A stretch of DNA of 64,000 nt from Bacillus sp. Cs-700. Lineage in GTDB: Bacteria; Bacillota; Bacilli; Bacillales; Guptibacillaceae. Numbering within the stretch: the stretch's first letter is position 1; each line of letters begins with the position of its first letter. The translations under genes were made by a program, and so were the position numbers. The DNA is taken from NCBI RefSeq assembly GCF_011082085.1, contig NZ_CP041063.1, positions 2,604,001-2,668,000 on the forward strand, in the 5' to 3' direction. Shown in pieces: positions 7,776 through 16,888 of this stretch. A model generated the notes under the pieces. The model worked only from the letters and a program-made list of their open reading frames with translations. It did not search any database and was not told the DNA's origin.

Positions 7776-8990
7776 ATGTCTTTAACCTATTCACAATATA
7801 TGCTTCGAACTGCCATTCATAGTGGCGCCGGCACTCGCGCACTTGTTCCAGACCTTTTCAGAGGACTTGAAGCGAAGCGAGTGGTACTCTTCAGTGACCG
7901 TGGGCTTGAGCAGGCAGGAGTTGTTGAAAAGATCAAAGAAATTTTTGAGCTAACACCACATGGGACAGGTCCAGAACTTGCAGGAGTTTATCTTGATATT
8001 CATCAGGATGCAGGTAGCAATGATGTGAACGCTGCGCTTAAATTTGCTAGAGAAGTAAGTGCAGATGGGCTCCTCGCTGTTGGTGGCGGAAGCGTAATGG
8101 ACACCGTAAAAGGAGTTAAATATGCCCTTCATCACGGCTTAACCGATATTAAAGAAGCGATCCCAGGCGGACTGCTTTATTTATCATGGCCAGAAGCGTC
8201 CTACATGCCAATTCCTCATATATCCATTCCAACGACAGCTGGGACAGGATCAGAAGTATCGCCAATTGCCGTGATCTATAACGAAGAAATAAAGATGAAG
8301 ACAAATATCATTCATCCGTTCATTAATGCAGACATGGCCATTTTAGATCCCGAATTAACAACCGGTTTACCGGCTAAAATCACTGCATTTACTGGATTCG
8401 ACGCGTTAACTCATGCCATTGAAGCGCTGGCCTCACCAACAGCTACTGCTCTAACAGATGCGTATGCACTGCAGTCGATTCGCCTCATCGAATCCCATCT
8501 TCCCACCGCAGTGAAACATGGAGAAAATCTTCACGCGCGCATGGAAATGTTGCAGGCGAGCATGATGGGAATTACGGCATTTAGCTTTGCCCTTAACGCT
8601 ATTCCAGTGCACAATTTCGCACATGCATACGGTGCCCTATTTCGTATTCCGCATGGACTCGCCAATGCTGTGTTCTTACCCGTTGTGATGGAAGTACTTC
8701 CAGATCTTTACCTTCCGAAAAGTAAAGAGCTTGCTGAAGCTCTGCATTTAGAGACATCTGGGAAAGAGAAACAGACGTTATTAACAGCAGTGATTGAAAA
8801 AATCCGAAACATGCAGAAGGCCATTGGACTCCCTGCTAATTTTAAGGACTATTCAATTCCCCCTGAAGCATTAGAGGCAACTGTTGCCGCCGTTAAAATG
8901 GATCCAGCCGCTCTCAACTATCCGCTTCCTCCAGAATTGATTAAAGCAGTTGGAGAACGAGTCATTCATGCTAAGAAAGTAACAGTATAA
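7776..8990 (+). CDS. Iron-containing alcohol dehydrogenase (group III)
   Basis: A 404-residue member of the Fe-ADH family, interconverting alcohol and aldehyde with NAD(P)H. The four metal ligands are visible: D209 and H213 in GFDALTHAIEA, then H279 and H293 in the region ending RIPHG. The nucleotide site contains AVGGGSVMDT (101-110) and PTTAGTGSE (152-160). It is the last gene of the R2lox operon and ends at a strong terminator. With the preceding ALDH it would complete alcohol to acid oxidation of a common substrate. Confidence 0.9.
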   Translation: MSLTYSQYMLRTAIHSGAGTRALVPDLFRGLEAKRVVLFSDRGLEQAGVVEKIKEIFELTPHGTGPELAGVYLDIHQDAGSNDVNAALKFAREVSADGLLAVGGGSVMDTVKGVKYALHHGLTDIKEAIPGGLLYLSWPEASYMPIPHISIPTTAGTGSEVSPIAVIYNEEIKMKTNIIHPFINADMAILDPELTTGLPAKITAFTGFDALTHAIEALASPTATALTDAYALQSIRLIESHLPTAVKHGENLHARMEMLQASMMGITAFSFALNAIPVHNFAHAYGALFRIPHGLANAVFLPVVMEVLPDLYLPKSKELAEALHLETSGKEKQTLLTAVIEKIRNMQKAIGLPANFKDYSIPPEALEATVAAVKMDPAALNYPLPPELIKAVGERVIHAKKVTV

Positions 8991-8992
8991 TG

Positions 8993-9028
8993 AAAAGCAC
9001 CGTGAGGGTTCCCCTCACGGTGCTTTTT
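8993..9028. terminator. Bidirectional terminator after the R2lox-ALDH-ADH operon
   Basis: A perfect 16-bp stem (AAAAGCACCGTGAGGG and complement) with a TTCC loop and flanking A/T tracts; it also ends the converging NAD(P)-binding gene. Confidence 0.92.
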
Positions 9029-9645
9029 TAGTAAGCAAGCCCAATTGATTCTCGAAGATAAAGATGATTGCTTACCGTTTGAAGCAAAAAAGCAGCCACA
9101 TCTTCTCGTGATATTCGGCGTCCACCTTTTGGTACTCCCGTACGCGCCTTTCGATATTCCCCCGTCAATTCATCATTCGTTAATCCCATCGGCCGAGCGA
9201 TTGTCCACTCTACTTCACTTGCAACAAGCAGGTCAGCAGCTCTTCGGTGATCAGCCAAAACGTTTTGCAACAGCTTACCCGCAATGAACCCTGTTACACC
9301 CGGAATTTCTTTATTAATTCCTGCGGAAGCCATATACACAATGCGGTTCACCCCATGAATACTCATCGCATCGAGAATATTCGCGGTCATTGTCGAAAGT
9401 TCCGTTGTTTTTCCAAGTCCACTTGCCCCAAGGCAAGAAACAACCGCGTCAACATCAGAAGACATGGCTTGCTTCACATCAGCCGATTGCATTGCATCGC
9501 CAATTTCAACTGACAAATTCTTGTGAGACGTTTCAAGCTTTGAAGGTGTTCGAACAAATGCTGTTACGGTATGCCCTGCCGCAATCGCCTGCCTGACAAA
9601 TGCATTCCCAGTACCGCCAGTCGCTCCGAATACAAGTAGCTTCAT
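9028..9645 (-). CDS. NAD(P)H-binding SDR-like oxidoreductase (NmrA/YwnB type)
   Basis: About 205 residues of an atypical short-chain dehydrogenase fold. The glycine-rich NAD(P) loop GATGGTGNAFVRQA is at the N-terminus, with DVDAVVSCLG and a YMASAG segment after. The frame extends to 9669, but the ATG at 9645 (MKLLVFGATGG) is placed after GGGGAGAGG and matches the family start. Such proteins reduce flavins or quinones or act as redox sensors; the exact reaction is not evident. It is a single-gene unit. Confidence 0.82.
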   Translation of the reverse strand: MKLLVFGATGGTGNAFVRQAIAAGHTVTAFVRTPSKLETSHKNLSVEIGDAMQSADVKQAMSSDVDAVVSCLGASGLGKTTELSTMTANILDAMSIHGVNRIVYMASAGINKEIPGVTGFIAGKLLQNVLADHRRAADLLVASEVEWTIARPMGLTNDELTGEYRKARTGVPKGGRRISREDVAAFLLQTVSNHLYLRESIGLAY

Positions 9646-9717
9646 TGTATTGACCTCTCCCCTTCTCATGCGTTATATCTCTTTCATCCCTTTTTTTAAG
9701 GAATGTAAAACACCGAG

Positions 9718-10914
9718 CTACTTTACTTTTTTAATGAAAACGACTTTTAGATAATCCCCTTCTCTAAACTCTTTAATCGTTCGAAAATCTTCGGGAAGGG
9801 TAAATTCTTCAAGAAGCTGGTAACTTCCATTCGTTTCTTTAAAGGCTTGCTCAACGAACCCTTTAAATTTTTTCATATCGTAACCGCTATAGTTCGTAGA
9901 AGCAACAATTATCCCATTATCTTCTGTAATGGAAATCGCATCTTTCAAAAGATCTTTATAGTCTTTTGCTGCGCTAAACGTATGTTTCTTAGAACGCGCG
10001 AAGCTTGGAGGATCAAGAATCACCATATCGAACGATAGATTCTTTTTCACAGCGTATTTAAAGTACTTAAAGACATCCATGACAAGGATGTTCTGTTCTT
10101 CATAATCAATTCCATTCACGCTGAATTGCTCGATTGTCTTATTTAAGCTTCGATTGGCAAGGTCAACGCTTGTCGTGTGAACTGCTCCACCTTCAACTGC
10201 AAAAACAGAGAAAGCACCGGTATAAGAGAACGTATTTAGCACCGTTTTTCCCTTCGCATATTTATCTCGAATTAATTTACGAACCGGACGTTGATCAAGA
10301 AAAACGCCTACCATTGCTCCTTCGTTTAGATATACCGCAAAGTTCACACTGTTTTCTTTTACAATCAGCGGAAACTCCCCGCGTTCACCTGCGACAAAAT
10401 CATCGTCTTCCACATACTGCCCTTTAGCATCAAATCGCTTCTTCTCATAAATTCCTTTGAAATCAACAAGCTGCTTTAATGCCCCAATCACAGCGTTTTT
10501 AAACGAATAAACGCCTGCACTGTACCAATTTATGAGGTAGTACCCATCAAAATAATCAATCGTTAAACCTCCAAGGCCATCTCCTTCGCCATTCACAATG
10601 CGAAAAGCAGTGGTCGTCGGATCGTTAAAAAAAGATTCGCGGTGGTGAAGAGCTGTTTGAATTTTTCTAACAAAAAAATCAAGATCGATTTTTTCGTTTT
10701 CGTTTTGCGATAGGACCCAGCCAAAACCTTTGTTTTGTCGTCCATAATAGCCTGTTGCAAGAAATTGGCCCTTCTCATCTTCTAGCCTAAGAATAACCCC
10801 TTCTTCTTTTAGGCTGTCTGCATTCACAATCGCTTCTTTAAAAATAAGGGGATAGCCTTTTTCGAATTTTTTCTGATGCTTTGCTTGCACCTGCACGCTT
10901 CGTTCGTTCCTCAT
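9718..10914 (-). CDS. Class I SAM-dependent rRNA methyltransferase (RlmI/YwbD-like)
   Basis: A 398-residue protein with an N-terminal PUA-type RNA-binding domain (about 5-75), a connecting domain and a C-terminal Rossmann methyltransferase. The SAM-binding motif is in VLNTFSYTGAFSVFA and the catalytic PPSF-type motif in VILDPPSFARS. Close relatives methylate cytosine-5 in 23S rRNA (RlmI) or are uncharacterised YwbD-type proteins. Cytoplasmic. The ribosome binding site is weak (TTAGGATG). Function in rRNA modification is well supported by domains, the exact base is not. Confidence 0.85.
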   Translation of the reverse strand: MRNERSVQVQAKHQKKFEKGYPLIFKEAIVNADSLKEEGVILRLEDEKGQFLATGYYGRQNKGFGWVLSQNENEKIDLDFFVRKIQTALHHRESFFNDPTTTAFRIVNGEGDGLGGLTIDYFDGYYLINWYSAGVYSFKNAVIGALKQLVDFKGIYEKKRFDAKGQYVEDDDFVAGERGEFPLIVKENSVNFAVYLNEGAMVGVFLDQRPVRKLIRDKYAKGKTVLNTFSYTGAFSVFAVEGGAVHTTSVDLANRSLNKTIEQFSVNGIDYEEQNILVMDVFKYFKYAVKKNLSFDMVILDPPSFARSKKHTFSAAKDYKDLLKDAISITEDNGIIVASTNYSGYDMKKFKGFVEQAFKETNGSYQLLEEFTLPEDFRTIKEFREGDYLKVVFIKKVK

Positions 10915-11052
10915 CGTGTCATCCTAACTTTTCATGTTTTTTAATCTGTTTGCATTATATCACGTATTCTTTCTCCTCCATAAGTCAGTATTCTCAGGTG
11001 GATAAATCAATAGATCGGTTCAAAAACTAAGAGTGAAAGGTGGTGAACCATC

Positions 11053-11181
11053 GTGAAAACAAAATCAGGAACAGATATTGAGGAAGTAAAACGCCTTAAC
11101 GCAAATTCCGGTCTCAGCTATAATCAAGTCAAAGAAAAGTTAGCTAAAAAAATGATGAAGAAAAACAATGAGCTTCATTGA
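11053..11181 (+). CDS. Small gamma-SASP-like protein (42 aa)
   Basis: A 42-codon frame starting with GTG, seven bases after a near-consensus AAAGGTGGTGA. The product has SGTDIEEVKRLNANSG in the first half and a lysine-rich tail (KLAKKMMKKNN). The SGTxxxxVKxxNAxS pattern resembles the amino-end repeat of gamma-type small acid-soluble spore proteins, which store amino acids in spores. It is much shorter than the usual family member and has no glutamine-rich repeats. The assignment is tentative; codon use and the ribosome binding site support that it is translated. Confidence 0.55.
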   Translation: MKTKSGTDIEEVKRLNANSGLSYNQVKEKLAKKMMKKNNELH

Positions 11182-11258
11182 AACCCTGAAATGAGACGAA
11201 TCACGTCATTATCGTTTACAATAAGCTGGTGCTTTATTAACGCATCAGGAGGGTTTAA

Positions 11259-12587
11259 ATGAACGAAAAAACTACTTCAAGCTATTTCAAAACCATTCTT
11301 CTTTTAAGTGTGGCTGTCTGGCTTGTAGTCATGAATACAACTATGTTTAATGTAGCACTACCTAACGTATTAACTGAGTTTAATCTCTCACCTGCTGATG
11401 GCGCCTGGATCGTATCAGGTTACTCAATCATCCTCGCAATTTTTACGATTACGTACACGCGCTTATCGGATTACCTTCCGATCAGGCGGCTGTTAATTGC
11501 AGGGATTGTCATATTTGGAATAGGATCTGTTCTTGGTTTCTTTGCTACAACATTCCCTCTTCTTCTTGCTGCACGCCTTTTACAAGCGACAGGTGCAGCA
11601 GCCATTCCAGGATTGTCGATGGTATTCGCAGGACGGTTTATTCCATTTGCAAGACGTGGAAGAGCAATGGCGATGATTGCCTCTGCCTCATCACTTGGTT
11701 TCGGTCTTGGTCCGGTTGTAGGCGGAGTTGTGACGGAATATCTTAATTGGAATTACTTATTTACCGTAACGTTATTTGTCGTTTTGCTTATTCCGATTCT
11801 CTTTCGTCGTCTTCCTGAAGAAGAAGTGCGAAAAGGAACCTTTGATATTGTAGGTGGAATCTTAACTGGAGCCGCCGTCACAAGCTTCTTACTCTATATT
11901 TCAACATTTAACTGGTTATTTTTAGCGATTGGTATCATCGTAGGTGGACTGCTTTGGCTCCGAATCACTAGAACAAAGGCTCCTTTTATTCAGCCATCTC
12001 TTTTCAAAAACAAAGGATATCGAAAGCTTCTGTATATGAGCTATCTTGGCTTCACGACACACTTTGCCATCTTATTGCTAATGCCGCTCATGCTTCAGAA
12101 CGTTTACGAGAAGGGTCCATCTGTTGTTGGGTATATTATCTTCCCTGGAGCTATGCTTTCTGCTGTTGCCGCCATCTACGTTGGCAGACTGCTCGATCGA
12201 TATGGAAACATGAAAGTTATTTACCTTGCTCACGGACTGCTTCTCATTTCAACCGTGCTTTTCTATATCCTTTCTCCACTTAATGAGTACATGATTATGA
12301 TTGGCTATATGTTCACAAGTTTCGGTTTCTCTAGTCTTTCTTCAAGTACGACAAATGAAGTATCCCGCATTCTTCCTTCCGAAGAAATTGCGACTGGCAT
12401 TGGCATGAAGCAACTCATTCAATTCGTCGGCAGCGCGTCGGGATCTGTAGCCGGAGGAATACTATTAGAACTAAACGGATTAACATACAGCACACAATCC
12501 TTTCAGCTCACGTATGCCTTCTTGTTCGTCTTAATGGCTCTATCAGCAGTCATTATGATCGTTTATGCAAGAAAAGCGAAAGCGTAA
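11259..12587 (+). CDS. MFS drug:H+ antiporter, DHA2/Tet(L)-like
   Basis: A 442-residue integral membrane protein with about 12-14 hydrophobic segments. The N-terminal stretch VVMNTTMFNVALPNV is typical of the DHA2/Tet(K)-Tet(L) group, followed by the motif-A-like loop TRLSDYLPIRRLLI and the motif-C-like GFGLGPVVGGVV that marks antiporters. It is expected to export a lipophilic drug or metabolite in exchange for protons. AGGAGG precedes the start. It stands alone, followed by a strong terminator; no neighbouring regulator points to a substrate. Confidence 0.85.
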   Translation: MNEKTTSSYFKTILLLSVAVWLVVMNTTMFNVALPNVLTEFNLSPADGAWIVSGYSIILAIFTITYTRLSDYLPIRRLLIAGIVIFGIGSVLGFFATTFPLLLAARLLQATGAAAIPGLSMVFAGRFIPFARRGRAMAMIASASSLGFGLGPVVGGVVTEYLNWNYLFTVTLFVVLLIPILFRRLPEEEVRKGTFDIVGGILTGAAVTSFLLYISTFNWLFLAIGIIVGGLLWLRITRTKAPFIQPSLFKNKGYRKLLYMSYLGFTTHFAILLLMPLMLQNVYEKGPSVVGYIIFPGAMLSAVAAIYVGRLLDRYGNMKVIYLAHGLLLISTVLFYILSPLNEYMIMIGYMFTSFGFSSLSSSTTNEVSRILPSEEIATGIGMKQLIQFVGSASGSVAGGILLELNGLTYSTQSFQLTYAFLFVLMALSAVIMIVYARKAKA

Positions 12588-12620
12588 TTTAGTATTTAAA
12601 CAGAACACAATATGACCCAC

Positions 12621-12658
12621 ATGAAAACCCACCCTAAAACACTAGGGTGGGTTTTCAT
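12621..12658. terminator. Bidirectional terminator between converging transporter genes
   Basis: A perfect 16-bp stem ATGAAAACCCACCCTA and its complement with a six-base loop. Confidence 0.9.
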
Positions 12659-12681
12659 TCGACAAAAAGCGCGAGTGCCTG

Positions 12682-14304
12682 TCACCTCAAGCCCCTCTGC
12701 CATGTAAGCGGAACAATAAACAGTAGAAGCACGAGATAAATCCATATACCAAATGGAACAATTGTTAGTACAAAATGAAGGCCTCCAAATACAGGAATTA
12801 AAAGCGCAAAAGGAATCGTCTTCCAGCCATCACTCTGCCCAGCAGACTCGAAAGGCTGTGAGAAAGGAAGCTTTCCTTTCAACATTCGAAAGCAAATGAC
12901 GCTGTAAATCAAAGCAATTAAGAGCACGATAACCAAATCTGGTATGATCCGGATTCCAAATAAAAAACCATACAAGATACTAATGACAACAAATACAGGG
13001 GCAAAGAGGCGGATTAGGAATGCTTTTAACGTACCTTTAATGATCACTGCGTCACTTTGCAGGGGTGTAACGTGATAAATCCACGAGCCTTTGCTCTTGC
13101 TGGAATACTGAAGCATAATCACAATGCCTGGAATCATCATCATGCTTGCATAAATGGTTAAATACATTCGCCCAGAAGTGATACTGTCTAAAGATCCACC
13201 AGCAGAGTATCCATTGTAAAGGAAAACAAAAGGAAAGATGATAGCAAAGCCTAACGAGGGATAAATTTTAAGCTTTAAATCTCGCTCATTCTTCAACATT
13301 CTTTCTGCAAATTGATAAAAAGCATGTTCTTCTTTACTTGTTGTTAGAAGAGAAGCTAGGCGGTTCATTCCTTTCGTCGTTTTCTTTTTCGACGGTCCTG
13401 CCTGATCCATTAATTTCAGTAGATTTTTTTCAAAGGTAGGTAATAGCGAAAGGTAAATCCATAAAGCGATTAAAGGAACTAGAAGTGCAAAAGCCATAAA
13501 AACATAATAATAAGCTCCGCTAGCACCATTTAAAATAACGGCAAATGGCGCTCCAAACCAGACCGGCGGCAATAACACGTTCCACCATGCTGCTTCAAAG
13601 CTGGACTGTAACCCTTGAAACTCAAAGGCACGTGCAAGTACTTGGTAACCTATGACAATTGTAAAGGACAGCCCTATTTGCACATAGTTAATGATGTCTC
13701 GCAAACGTTCTCCACCAAAAAATTTTAGAATCACATAATAGAGTAACGCTGTGATGGCCACAATGAACAAGTCGCTAAACAAGACCGTTACACTAAATAG
13801 TAATGCAAAGATAACGCCAAACTGAACAATCCCAACGACAAGAGGAACACTCACAATCGCTGCTGTTAAAAAGAACAAGTAGACGGTCACATGAATCGCA
13901 CGTGCAGCACTGATGGTCCTGTGATCAACTGGCCTTGTCCCTATTACCGTCTGATCACGAACGTCCAACAGTACAGATGAGAAATCGGAAATCATTGCCG
14001 TCATAATTAAAAACATTAACACTCCAAAAATCAAACTCATCTTAAACATAAAATTGTCGCCAATAAACAAAAGGGGGATTAACGTTAATCCAATGAAAGC
14101 ATAAAACCAGAGCGATTTCAGAAACTGGTTTGCATCCTGCTTTTTCTCCCCGCCCCTATTTTGACTCATAATCGTGGTAGGTCGCCTACCATCCATCGTG
14201 AGCTTTACCTGAAGAATACGCCTCATTGTCGGATAATCAATTTCAAATCGCTCAAATATCACTCGAAACAAATCTAGTATTTTTAACGTAGTAAAATTCT
14301 TCAT
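12682..14304 (-). CDS. ABC-2 type exporter permease (YthQ-like)
   Basis: A 540-residue membrane protein with roughly ten to twelve hydrophobic segments and a polar cytoplasmic N-terminus of about 60 residues. It overlaps the upstream ATP-binding gene by four bases (ATGA), so both are made from one transcript and probably form one exporter. It resembles the Bacillus YthQ permeases paired with YthP. No substrate-binding protein is present, consistent with export. Substrate unknown. Confidence 0.78.
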   Translation of the reverse strand: MKNFTTLKILDLFRVIFERFEIDYPTMRRILQVKLTMDGRRPTTIMSQNRGGEKKQDANQFLKSLWFYAFIGLTLIPLLFIGDNFMFKMSLIFGVLMFLIMTAMISDFSSVLLDVRDQTVIGTRPVDHRTISAARAIHVTVYLFFLTAAIVSVPLVVGIVQFGVIFALLFSVTVLFSDLFIVAITALLYYVILKFFGGERLRDIINYVQIGLSFTIVIGYQVLARAFEFQGLQSSFEAAWWNVLLPPVWFGAPFAVILNGASGAYYYVFMAFALLVPLIALWIYLSLLPTFEKNLLKLMDQAGPSKKKTTKGMNRLASLLTTSKEEHAFYQFAERMLKNERDLKLKIYPSLGFAIIFPFVFLYNGYSAGGSLDSITSGRMYLTIYASMMMIPGIVIMLQYSSKSKGSWIYHVTPLQSDAVIIKGTLKAFLIRLFAPVFVVISILYGFLFGIRIIPDLVIVLLIALIYSVICFRMLKGKLPFSQPFESAGQSDGWKTIPFALLIPVFGGLHFVLTIVPFGIWIYLVLLLFIVPLTWQRGLR

Positions 14305-15095
14305 CTATGATCACGCTGAACGATCTGCACAAAATCCTCTGCAAGATTTTGGTGCTCATTAAATCCTGTCAACTGATTGAAAATTTCCTCTAAAGACCCT
14401 TCTTTGTTTTTCTGACGGAGCTGTTCAAAGCTTCCATCCGCTACGATTTTGCCATCGTTTAATAGAAGGATGCGACTGCTGATTTTTTGAACAACCTCCA
14501 TAATATGAGAAGAATAAAAAATCGTTTTTCCCTGTGATGCGAGCTGTGCAAGAATTTCCTTAAACACCATGACACTGTTCGCATCTAGCCCATTAATCGG
14601 TTCATCTAGGAACAGAATATCAGGATCATGCAGTAAGCTCGAAATCAATAAAACCTTCTGTTTCATTCCTTTTGAGTAAGAAGAAATGCGCGAATCATAA
14701 ACATCTTCAAGGTTAAATACACCCATAAGTAATCGCGCTTTGTAATCGGCTGAATCCGCGGTTAAGCCATAAAGCTCTCCTGTAAACGTTAAATATTCTC
14801 TCGCAGTTAAATTATCATAAAGGTCCGCAGCTTCTGGTACGTACCCTATTCTTTTCTTGTATGCTACCCCACTTTCCTTAATGTTCTGTCCAAAAATTTC
14901 TACTTCTCCCGAATAAGACGCTTCTAGTCCAAGCATGATTTTAACCGTCGTGCTTTTTCCTGCTCCATTCGGACCTATGTAACCAATGATCTGCCCCTCA
15001 TATACGTCAAGATCAATATCATCGAGAACAAGTTTCTCACCATACCATTTTGTTAATCCTTTTAAAGAAAGTATCTTGCCCGGTCCGTGGTCCAT
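14301..15095 (-). CDS. ABC transporter ATP-binding protein (YthP-like)
   Basis: A 264-residue ABC ATPase. Walker A is GPNGAGKST, the signature region is SYSKGMKQKV, Walker B is ILFLDEPINGLD, and the switch histidine lies in YSSHIMEVV. The signature is the KGMKQK variant common in ABC-2 exporters rather than LSGGQ. It is the first gene of a two-gene unit with the permease and follows GGAGGGG. Confidence 0.9.
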   Translation of the reverse strand: MDHGPGKILSLKGLTKWYGEKLVLDDIDLDVYEGQIIGYIGPNGAGKSTTVKIMLGLEASYSGEVEIFGQNIKESGVAYKKRIGYVPEAADLYDNLTAREYLTFTGELYGLTADSADYKARLLMGVFNLEDVYDSRISSYSKGMKQKVLLISSLLHDPDILFLDEPINGLDANSVMVFKEILAQLASQGKTIFYSSHIMEVVQKISSRILLLNDGKIVADGSFEQLRQKNKEGSLEEIFNQLTGFNEHQNLAEDFVQIVQRDHR

Positions 15096-15174
15096 GAAAT
15101 CCCCTCCGTGTGTAAGCTTCTACTTCTTTCTACGAAACTTACAAAAAAAGGTTTCACTCTAAATAGGAGCTTTA

Positions 15175-15203
15175 AAGAAAAGGCGATGCTCCACGCATCA
15201 CCT
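15175..15203 (-). terminator. Terminator of the RQC-like gene
   Basis: Read on the minus strand: AGGTGATGC, five-base loop, GCATCGCCT (one wobble), then TTTTCTTT. It lies 10 bases after the stop codon. Confidence 0.75.
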
Positions 15204-15212
15204 AGCCTCTTC

Positions 15213-16724
15213 TTATTGGCTCTCTCTACCTAATAATGTATTTGCCTTCTCTGTCAGCGCATAGCCTTTTGAAAGCTTTTCGAGCATGCCATCCTTCTCG
15301 ATCAATTTGATTGCGTTCACAACGTGTTTTTCTTCCCAATCGTTCAATAAACCATAATTTTCATCCTCATGCAATCCTTGTATTCGCAGGGCATTTGTTG
15401 TTTGTCCAGTTAATACTTTCGACATCACATGTAGCGGCTGATTCTCATGCATCGAAATGAACTGAAGTATACCTTTTAATTCCCCGAAAGTGAGCACATT
15501 TCCCTTTATCGCTACATACTGCTCCTCATTTCTTGGACTGTGCGTACTTAGCGAGATTAGGTTGTCTAAATAAGCACGTACACGCGTAAACTCCGTTTCA
15601 TTCACAACAGGCAATATCACCCTCGGTTTAAAAGGTTCAATGGTATCTGTAGAGATATTTGAAATCCATAGTAGCGGAGAACCTTCTCTCTCTTCAGGGA
15701 GACTCACCTTTCTTAACTGCTCATATAAAGTCACTGTATCCGGCGCCTCGTCTATTTCTAATCCATTTTTGAGGTCCAGCACATCGTTATAAAGGTCTAA
15801 AACTGGTTCAAACGACGAGAGTGCTTTTGCTACCTCCTCAATCTTTTCAACTAAGCGCGGTGTTTTTTCTACCATTTCATTAAATTGACGTTCAATTGTC
15901 GCAATACGTTTCTGCGCACGTTCCATATTGATCTCTTCTTTTAGACGCACCCGCGCTTCCGATACGTTATAATAAATCGAAAATCTGCACGAATCACAAC
16001 AATATTCAATCTCCGAGCTCGCAGCGTGAAAAATCATCTGCTTTTCATGTGAGCAAATGCTTTCGTCCCTCCATAACCACGCATCAGGAATTTCCCGATA
16101 AGGTCGCATGACAATTTCTACACGGTGTCGCCAAAAAGAAAGATCTTCAGGAGAGTTTAACAATGAAATTAACGGAGAATGATTGATTTTTTCTACTGAT
16201 TTCACAACTTCTTCCTTCTCTTTTGCTAGTTGAATAAAAGGATGCCGTTGAAAACCATCGACTATTTGATTTTCCAAATCATGTCGAGTCTGTTTTGCGA
16301 GATCAGCACAAAATAGATAATCGCGAAGCACCTGATCGAGATGATGATCAAGCTCTTCCGTTGAAAGATTTATGTACGATTCACGGTAGGTGGAAGAGCT
16401 ATGAATTGGTAGACCGTGCATCGGCGAAAAAGATTGCCAGATTAGTTGCTCAGGTTTAATCAAATGTGGATATAATTCATCTTCTTTATTTAAAGGAATC
16501 GGTAATACAGCCTTGGTATCTTGTTCGAGAAATGCCTGCAATTTCATGCGTTCTTCACTAGTAAAAGCCTCCATTTTTCGTTTCACATGATCATGAAGGC
16601 GATGAAGCAATCCTTTTTGTACTTTTTGTCCAACTGATCGAATTCGTTTGTTCTTCTTTCCCATTGGCACAAAAGCAAACATTGGATAAGCGTCAAAATG
16701 GTACGTATGTTGTTCCACAGACAT
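15213..16724 (-). CDS. RQC-minor-like winged-helix DNA-binding protein with Cys/His cluster (function unknown)
   Basis: A 503-residue soluble protein. The C-terminus (about 410-500) resembles the RQC winged helix of RecQ helicases, here of the stand-alone RQC-minor type: TNALRIQGLHEDENYGLL, then VVNAIKLIEKDGMLEKL and a wing. There is no helicase domain. A central cluster C224, H226, C242, C243, C246 could bind zinc, followed by a predicted coiled coil (about 254-305). A DNA-binding or repair role is inferred from the C-terminal domain; I recognise nothing in the N-terminal 200 residues. It is a monocistron divergent from the PLD gene. Confidence 0.6.
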   Translation of the reverse strand: MSVEQHTYHFDAYPMFAFVPMGKKNKRIRSVGQKVQKGLLHRLHDHVKRKMEAFTSEERMKLQAFLEQDTKAVLPIPLNKEDELYPHLIKPEQLIWQSFSPMHGLPIHSSSTYRESYINLSTEELDHHLDQVLRDYLFCADLAKQTRHDLENQIVDGFQRHPFIQLAKEKEEVVKSVEKINHSPLISLLNSPEDLSFWRHRVEIVMRPYREIPDAWLWRDESICSHEKQMIFHAASSEIEYCCDSCRFSIYYNVSEARVRLKEEINMERAQKRIATIERQFNEMVEKTPRLVEKIEEVAKALSSFEPVLDLYNDVLDLKNGLEIDEAPDTVTLYEQLRKVSLPEEREGSPLLWISNISTDTIEPFKPRVILPVVNETEFTRVRAYLDNLISLSTHSPRNEEQYVAIKGNVLTFGELKGILQFISMHENQPLHVMSKVLTGQTTNALRIQGLHEDENYGLLNDWEEKHVVNAIKLIEKDGMLEKLSKGYALTEKANTLLGRESQ

Positions 16725-16888
16725 TATGCAAAACCTTCTTTCTACCTTCCAGTTGATTATCCATCAGTATAAGCCTAAGCTTACATTTCGAACAACTATT
16801 CGACATGCAAAAAACACATTCAGGATTGGGATACTTTTGTACGACATAGGGTATATAAAAAGAAAATCGAAGTTAGGGAGCACGTCCT

